64,000 nucleotides of DNA from Micrococcaceae bacterium Sec5.1 (GTDB lineage: Bacteria > Actinomycetota > Actinomycetes > Actinomycetales > Micrococcaceae). Positions 61,171 through 64,000 of the stretch are shown one piece after another. Where the stretch lies: the NCBI GenBank assembly GCA_039636795.1, contig CP143430.1:1922001-1986000 (forward strand). Reading direction: 5' to 3'. Each line of letters begins with the position of its first letter. Position 1 is the stretch's first letter. Under the pieces are notes generated by a model. The model had not been told where the DNA came from, did no database searches, and worked only from the letters and a program-made list of their open reading frames with translations. The position numbers and the translations under genes were made by a program.

Positions 61171-61605
61171 ATGACTGACAACGAATTCGACCAGATCTTC
61201 CCGCTCGGGGAAAAGAACGACGCCTACGCCCAGTACTTCATCGGCCAGAGTTATCTGGCCCCGCTCGCCTCGGGAAGTGTTCCGGTCAGCAACGTCTCCT
61301 TCGAGCCGGGATGCCGCAACAACTGGCACATCCACCACGGCACCGATGGTGGAGGAGACCAGATCCTGATCTGCACTGCGGGCAGCGGCTGGTACCAGGC
61401 AGAGGGCACCGAGCCGATCAGCCTGGAGCCCGGAACGGTGATCCACGTCCGGGCCGGCACGAAGCACTGGCACGGTGCGAAGGCCAATTCGTGGTTCTCC
61501 CACGTTGCTTTCATCACCCCGGGCGAAGGCGTAAGCAACGAATGGCTGGAGCCGGTCACCGACGAGGTGTACGGCGCGCTTCCGACCAACGGAGAGAACG
61601 CATGA
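61171..61605 (+). CDS. Cupin-domain protein
   Basis: A 144-residue single cupin. The metal-binding motifs are NWHIHHGTDG (H53, H55, H56) and the second-motif HW-H (H99, H101). It resembles the small cupins that accompany carboxymuconolactone decarboxylase and aldo/keto reductase genes. The ATG at 61171 has AAAAGGAAAA upstream; a longer frame from 61063 belongs to the reductase remnant. Its stop overlaps the next ATG (ATGA). It appears intact although both flanking reductase genes are collapsed. Confidence 0.88.
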   Translation: MTDNEFDQIFPLGEKNDAYAQYFIGQSYLAPLASGSVPVSNVSFEPGCRNNWHIHHGTDGGGDQILICTAGSGWYQAEGTEPISLEPGTVIHVRAGTKHWHGAKANSWFSHVAFITPGEGVSNEWLEPVTDEVYGALPTNGENA

Positions 61606-61736
61606 GCATCCTGAACGAGAGCTACACCCTGTCCAACGGCATCGAGATCCCGAAGCTGGGGCTCGGCACGTGGTTCATCGACGATGACGAGGCAGCGGGC
61701 GCGGTCGCCGCGATCGACGTCTACAGCGGCAAGTGA
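61602..61736 (+). pseudogene. Aldo/keto reductase remnant 2
   Basis: 44 codons. The first ~33 (NESYTLSNGIEIPKLGLGTWF) are the N-terminus of an AKR5-type 2,5-diketo-gluconate-reductase-like enzyme, ending near DDDEAAGAV. The last eight codons (IDVYSGK then stop) look like the C-terminal end of such a protein. About 230 residues between them are missing while the frame is kept. It overlaps the cupin stop by 4 bases, as an intact operon partner would. Confidence 0.72.
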
Positions 61737-61815
61737 CGCAGGAGGACCAAGTAGCATGACTGCGTGGAACCGGTGACGCCGTCACGTCCTCCGATCGTCC
61801 GGCGATCTGGACGGC

Positions 61816-61844
61816 TTGACGTGACTCATATCACCTGACATGAT
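61816..61844 (+). promoter_or_regulatory. PTS gene promoter with CRP-like dyad
   Basis: TTGACG (61816-61821), a 17-base spacer and CATGAT (61839-61844) make a good vegetative promoter. Inside the spacer, GTGA-CTCATA-TCAC (61821-61834) has the core of a CRP/GlxR site (TGTGA-N6-TCACA), placed where binding would compete with polymerase. Confidence 0.65.
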
Positions 61845-61868
61845 GATTTCTGGTTCTTTCGAGACCTG

Positions 61869-61903
61869 GGTATGTAACTCGCTTCGGGCGAGGCAAGGCT
61901 CAA
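61869..61903 (+). promoter_or_regulatory. RAT-like antiterminator target in PTS leader
   Basis: GGTATGTAACT, a small hairpin CTCGC-TTCGG-GCGAG, then GAGGCAAGGCTCAAG. This follows the layout of BglG/LicT RNA targets (GGATTGTTACT ... GCAGGCAAAACCT). Its 3' part is also the left arm of the terminator at 61897-61943, so forming one structure excludes the other. Confidence 0.62.
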
Positions 61904-61943
61904 GCTCTGCGACCTTCATCGGTCAACCGGCTTGGGCCTTTTT
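61897..61943 (+). terminator. Leader terminator before the PTS gene
   Basis: GGCTCAAGC (61897-61905) pairs with GCTTGGGCC (61930-61938) with one G-U pair; GACC/GGTC forms an inner stem. Five T follow at once. It lies ~93 bases before the PTS ATG and would stop transcription unless relieved. Confidence 0.75.
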
Positions 61944-62035
61944 CGTGCCCTGATACAGGATCACCTGAAACAGCTCAAGCCGCGTTGCCTCACACCCCGC
62001 CCAATGAAGGGCGGATCTGAGAATGCGAGGAAATC

Positions 62036-63979
62036 ATGAGCAAGCAATACGCTCCCTTAGCCGCAGACATAGTGCGGCTCGTTGGCGGCAAAGCCAACAT
62101 TACCGAGGCCTACCACTGCCAGACCCGGCTTCGTTTCGCCCTAAAGGATGAATCCGCCGTCGCGCTGGACGAGCTGAACGCCACTGAAGGCATCGTAAAA
62201 ACCCTCTCCAAGGGAGGGGTCTTCCAAGTGGTGGTCGGCATGCACGTCAAGGAAGTGTTCAACGAAGTGGAGCGCGAGCTCGGCGATTTGTCTGTCAACG
62301 CCAAGGACGACGGCGGCGCGGCCAAGGTCAAGCGCAATAACGTGGGCAGCGCGGTGATCGAGTTCGTCTCCAGTGTCTTCCAGCCCCTCATCCCAGCATT
62401 GTCTGGAGCTGGTATGGTCAAGGCGCTCCTTGCCCTGCTCGTAGTGCTGAATCTCGTGTCCCGGGAATCTCAGACTTACGCTTTGGTCAACCTTTTCGCA
62501 GATGCAGTGTTCTACTTCCTCCCCGTGCTGCTGGCTTTTAGTGCGGCTCAGAAGTTGAAGATCAGCCCGATCCTGGCAGCCGCGGTCGCTGCCATGATGC
62601 TGCACCCCAACTGGGTCGCCCTGGTGACGAAGAAGGACCCGGTCACCTTCTTCGACATCTTGCCGTTCCCCTTGGTCAACTACTCGGGCGCGGTCATTCC
62701 GATCATCTTGGTCGTGTTCGCCCAGTACTACGTGGAGCGTGGTCTGACCCGGGTGGTTCCGAAGTCCGTGAACCTGGTGTTCGTGCCGATGCTGACCTTC
62801 CTCATCATGGGTACCCTGGCCCTCGGTGTGCTCGGACCCATTGGCAGCATTCTGAGCGGCTACCTTGGTTCCTTCTTCACATTCCTGAGCACCAACGCAG
62901 CCTGGGCCCCGGCCCTGCTGGTCGGTGCGACACTTCCGGTCATGGTCATGTTCGGCCTGCACAACGGCATCGCCCCGCTCGGTGTCGTCCAGCTCGCCCA
63001 GACGGGCAAGGAAAGCATCTTCGGCCCCGGTGCCCTGGTCTCCAACATCGCCATGGGCGCAGCGTCCCTGGTGGTCGCTTTCCGAACCAAGGACAAGAAG
63101 ACGCGTCAGATTGCCACCGCAGGCGGCATCACAGGCCTGATGGGCATCACGGAACCGATTCTCTATGGCATCGCCCTCCCCAAGCGTTACCCGCTCATCG
63201 CGGCCATGATCGGCGGTGGCGCGGGCGGCTTGTACGCGGGCTTGACCCAGACGCACCGCTTTGCCACCGGCTCCTCCGGCCTGCCCGCCGTTCTGCTCTA
63301 CATCGGTGACAACACGCTGGTGAACATGATCAACATCATCATCGCCCTGGTCATCTCCGCCGTCGTCTCCGCCGTGCTGACCTTTGTGCTCTCGTTCAAG
63401 TTCGAAAAGCCCGCCGTCGAAACGGCCTCGGCAGCGGACGACGATGCGGCCCCGTCCGTCCGTCGCCCTGCTGCCAAGGAGACCGCCGCCGTCGCCGGTG
63501 GCACAGCAACTCTGGTGCGGACCGAAACCATTGAATTGGCAGCGCCCTGCGCCGGCACCGTTGTTCCGTTGGCCGACGTCGGCGATCCGGTCTTCGCCTC
63601 CGGAGCCATGGGTCCGGGCGTCGCCGTGGAACCGTCCGAGAGCGTCATCGTCTCCCCGGTGAGCGGAACGGTAGCCGTGGCCATGAAGACCGGCCACGCC
63701 TTCGGCATCAAGACCGACGACGGCGTAGAGGTACTGGTGCACGTGGGCATCGACACGGTGACCATGAAGGGTGAGGGTTTCCACGGCGCGCTGGAACGCG
63801 GGACACGCGTGGAGGCAGGGCAGCCGCTCGTCACGGCCGACCTGGACGCCATTCGCGCCGCCGGCCATCCGGCCACCGTACTGGTGGTCGTGACCAACGG
63901 ACCCAAGGACGCACCGGTGGAGCAGCTTGAAGGCGGCTCCGTGGTGGCAGGCGCGGCGATCGCCGTCGTCGGACGCTGA
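62036..63979 (+). CDS. PTS beta-glucoside-type transporter EIIBCA
   Basis: 647 residues in EIIB-EIIC-EIIA order. EIIB phospho-cysteine is C28 in YHCQTRLRF. EIIC (~105-460) has about ten membrane helices with GITEPILYGIALP. EIIA carries H554 (TGHAFGIKTDDG) and phospho-histidine H569 (LVHVGIDTVTMKGEGF). The transporter takes up and phosphorylates a sugar, most likely a beta-glucoside (BglF-like); sucrose or trehalose relatives are less likely because they often lack the EIIA part. GAGGAAA precedes the ATG. Control by antitermination is predicted from the leader. A GAAAGGA site at the window edge suggests another operon gene follows. Confidence 0.93.
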   Translation: MSKQYAPLAADIVRLVGGKANITEAYHCQTRLRFALKDESAVALDELNATEGIVKTLSKGGVFQVVVGMHVKEVFNEVERELGDLSVNAKDDGGAAKVKRNNVGSAVIEFVSSVFQPLIPALSGAGMVKALLALLVVLNLVSRESQTYALVNLFADAVFYFLPVLLAFSAAQKLKISPILAAAVAAMMLHPNWVALVTKKDPVTFFDILPFPLVNYSGAVIPIILVVFAQYYVERGLTRVVPKSVNLVFVPMLTFLIMGTLALGVLGPIGSILSGYLGSFFTFLSTNAAWAPALLVGATLPVMVMFGLHNGIAPLGVVQLAQTGKESIFGPGALVSNIAMGAASLVVAFRTKDKKTRQIATAGGITGLMGITEPILYGIALPKRYPLIAAMIGGGAGGLYAGLTQTHRFATGSSGLPAVLLYIGDNTLVNMINIIIALVISAVVSAVLTFVLSFKFEKPAVETASAADDDAAPSVRRPAAKETAAVAGGTATLVRTETIELAAPCAGTVVPLADVGDPVFASGAMGPGVAVEPSESVIVSPVSGTVAVAMKTGHAFGIKTDDGVEVLVHVGIDTVTMKGEGFHGALERGTRVEAGQPLVTADLDAIRAAGHPATVLVVVTNGPKDAPVEQLEGGSVVAGAAIAVVGR

Positions 63980-64000
63980 CCAGGAAGCCACGAAAGGAAC

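Noticed and set aside
61737..61800. Seven-codon frame ATGACTGCGTGGAACCGGTGA after an AGGAGG site
   Set aside because: It begins MTAW like the shikimate-dehydrogenase-like gene and might be a fourth collapsed gene, but six residues are too few to claim homology.
62141..63991. 616-codon minus-strand frame over the PTS gene
   Set aside because: Shadow of EIIBCA; composition again mirrors membrane helices.

Overview
The window is chromosomal DNA of a high-GC Gram-positive actinobacterium, most likely an Arthrobacter or Paenarthrobacter relative (Micrococcaceae). The reasons are the strong G/C third-position bias, SepH, the DUF4191/4192/4193/5998/3093/3710/3159 families, the sigA-DUF7455-parE order, the fused CydDC, and a dut to TrkA-pair block that is also kept in Mycobacterium. 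Most of the window looks like stable core chromosome. I saw no tRNA, rRNA, CRISPR array or transposase.

Layout. 1-12 kb: 3' part of glnA, an RDD membrane protein, DUF4191, lipA/lipB, a membrane Ser/Thr kinase, an SDR-like epimerase, a tricorn-type protease and an OsmC protein. 12-17.3 kb: sucB (two lipoyl domains), lpdA and pepA. lipA/lipB make the cofactor carried by SucB and recycled by LpdA. 17.5-25.6 kb: PAC2 protein, MFS, DUF4192, primary sigma factor sigA, a zinc-ribbon DUF7455 protein and topoisomerase IV subunit B. 25.6-34.8 kb: MFS, then a BlaI-type repressor and M56 protease transcribed away from cydA-cydB-cydDC (cytochrome bd oxidase and its maturation ABC transporter). 34.8-46.4 kb: GNAT, DinB and VOC proteins, parC, a GNAT/acyl-CoA-synthetase fusion, DUF5998, a phosphodiesterase, thymidine kinase and sepH. 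46.7-54.9 kb: DUF4193, DUF3093, dut, DUF3710, an OB-fold protein, DUF3159, two TrkA/RCK proteins, a KimA-like APC potassium permease and a TRAM-domain RNA methyltransferase. 55-58 kb: aconitase. 58.1-61.8 kb: a small accessory patch with a metallo-hydrolase, a shikimate-dehydrogenase-like enzyme, a MmyB-type regulator, a cupin and at least three collapsed gene remnants. 61.8-64 kb: a beta-glucoside-type PTS EIIBCA gene behind a promoter and an antiterminator-type leader.

Regulatory signals stand out. Three copies of a 17-bp TTCTAC-N5-GTAGAA dyad lie between blaI and cydA, which suggests that a BlaR/BlaI-like pair controls cytochrome bd. A RAT-like hairpin overlaps a terminator before the PTS gene, which predicts a BglG/LicT antiterminator nearby. 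A GTAAC-N6-GAAAC box lies upstream of glnA. About a dozen genes without a usable Shine-Dalgarno sequence have a -10 hexamer (mostly TAnnnT) 6-8 nt before the start codon, the signature of leaderless transcripts.
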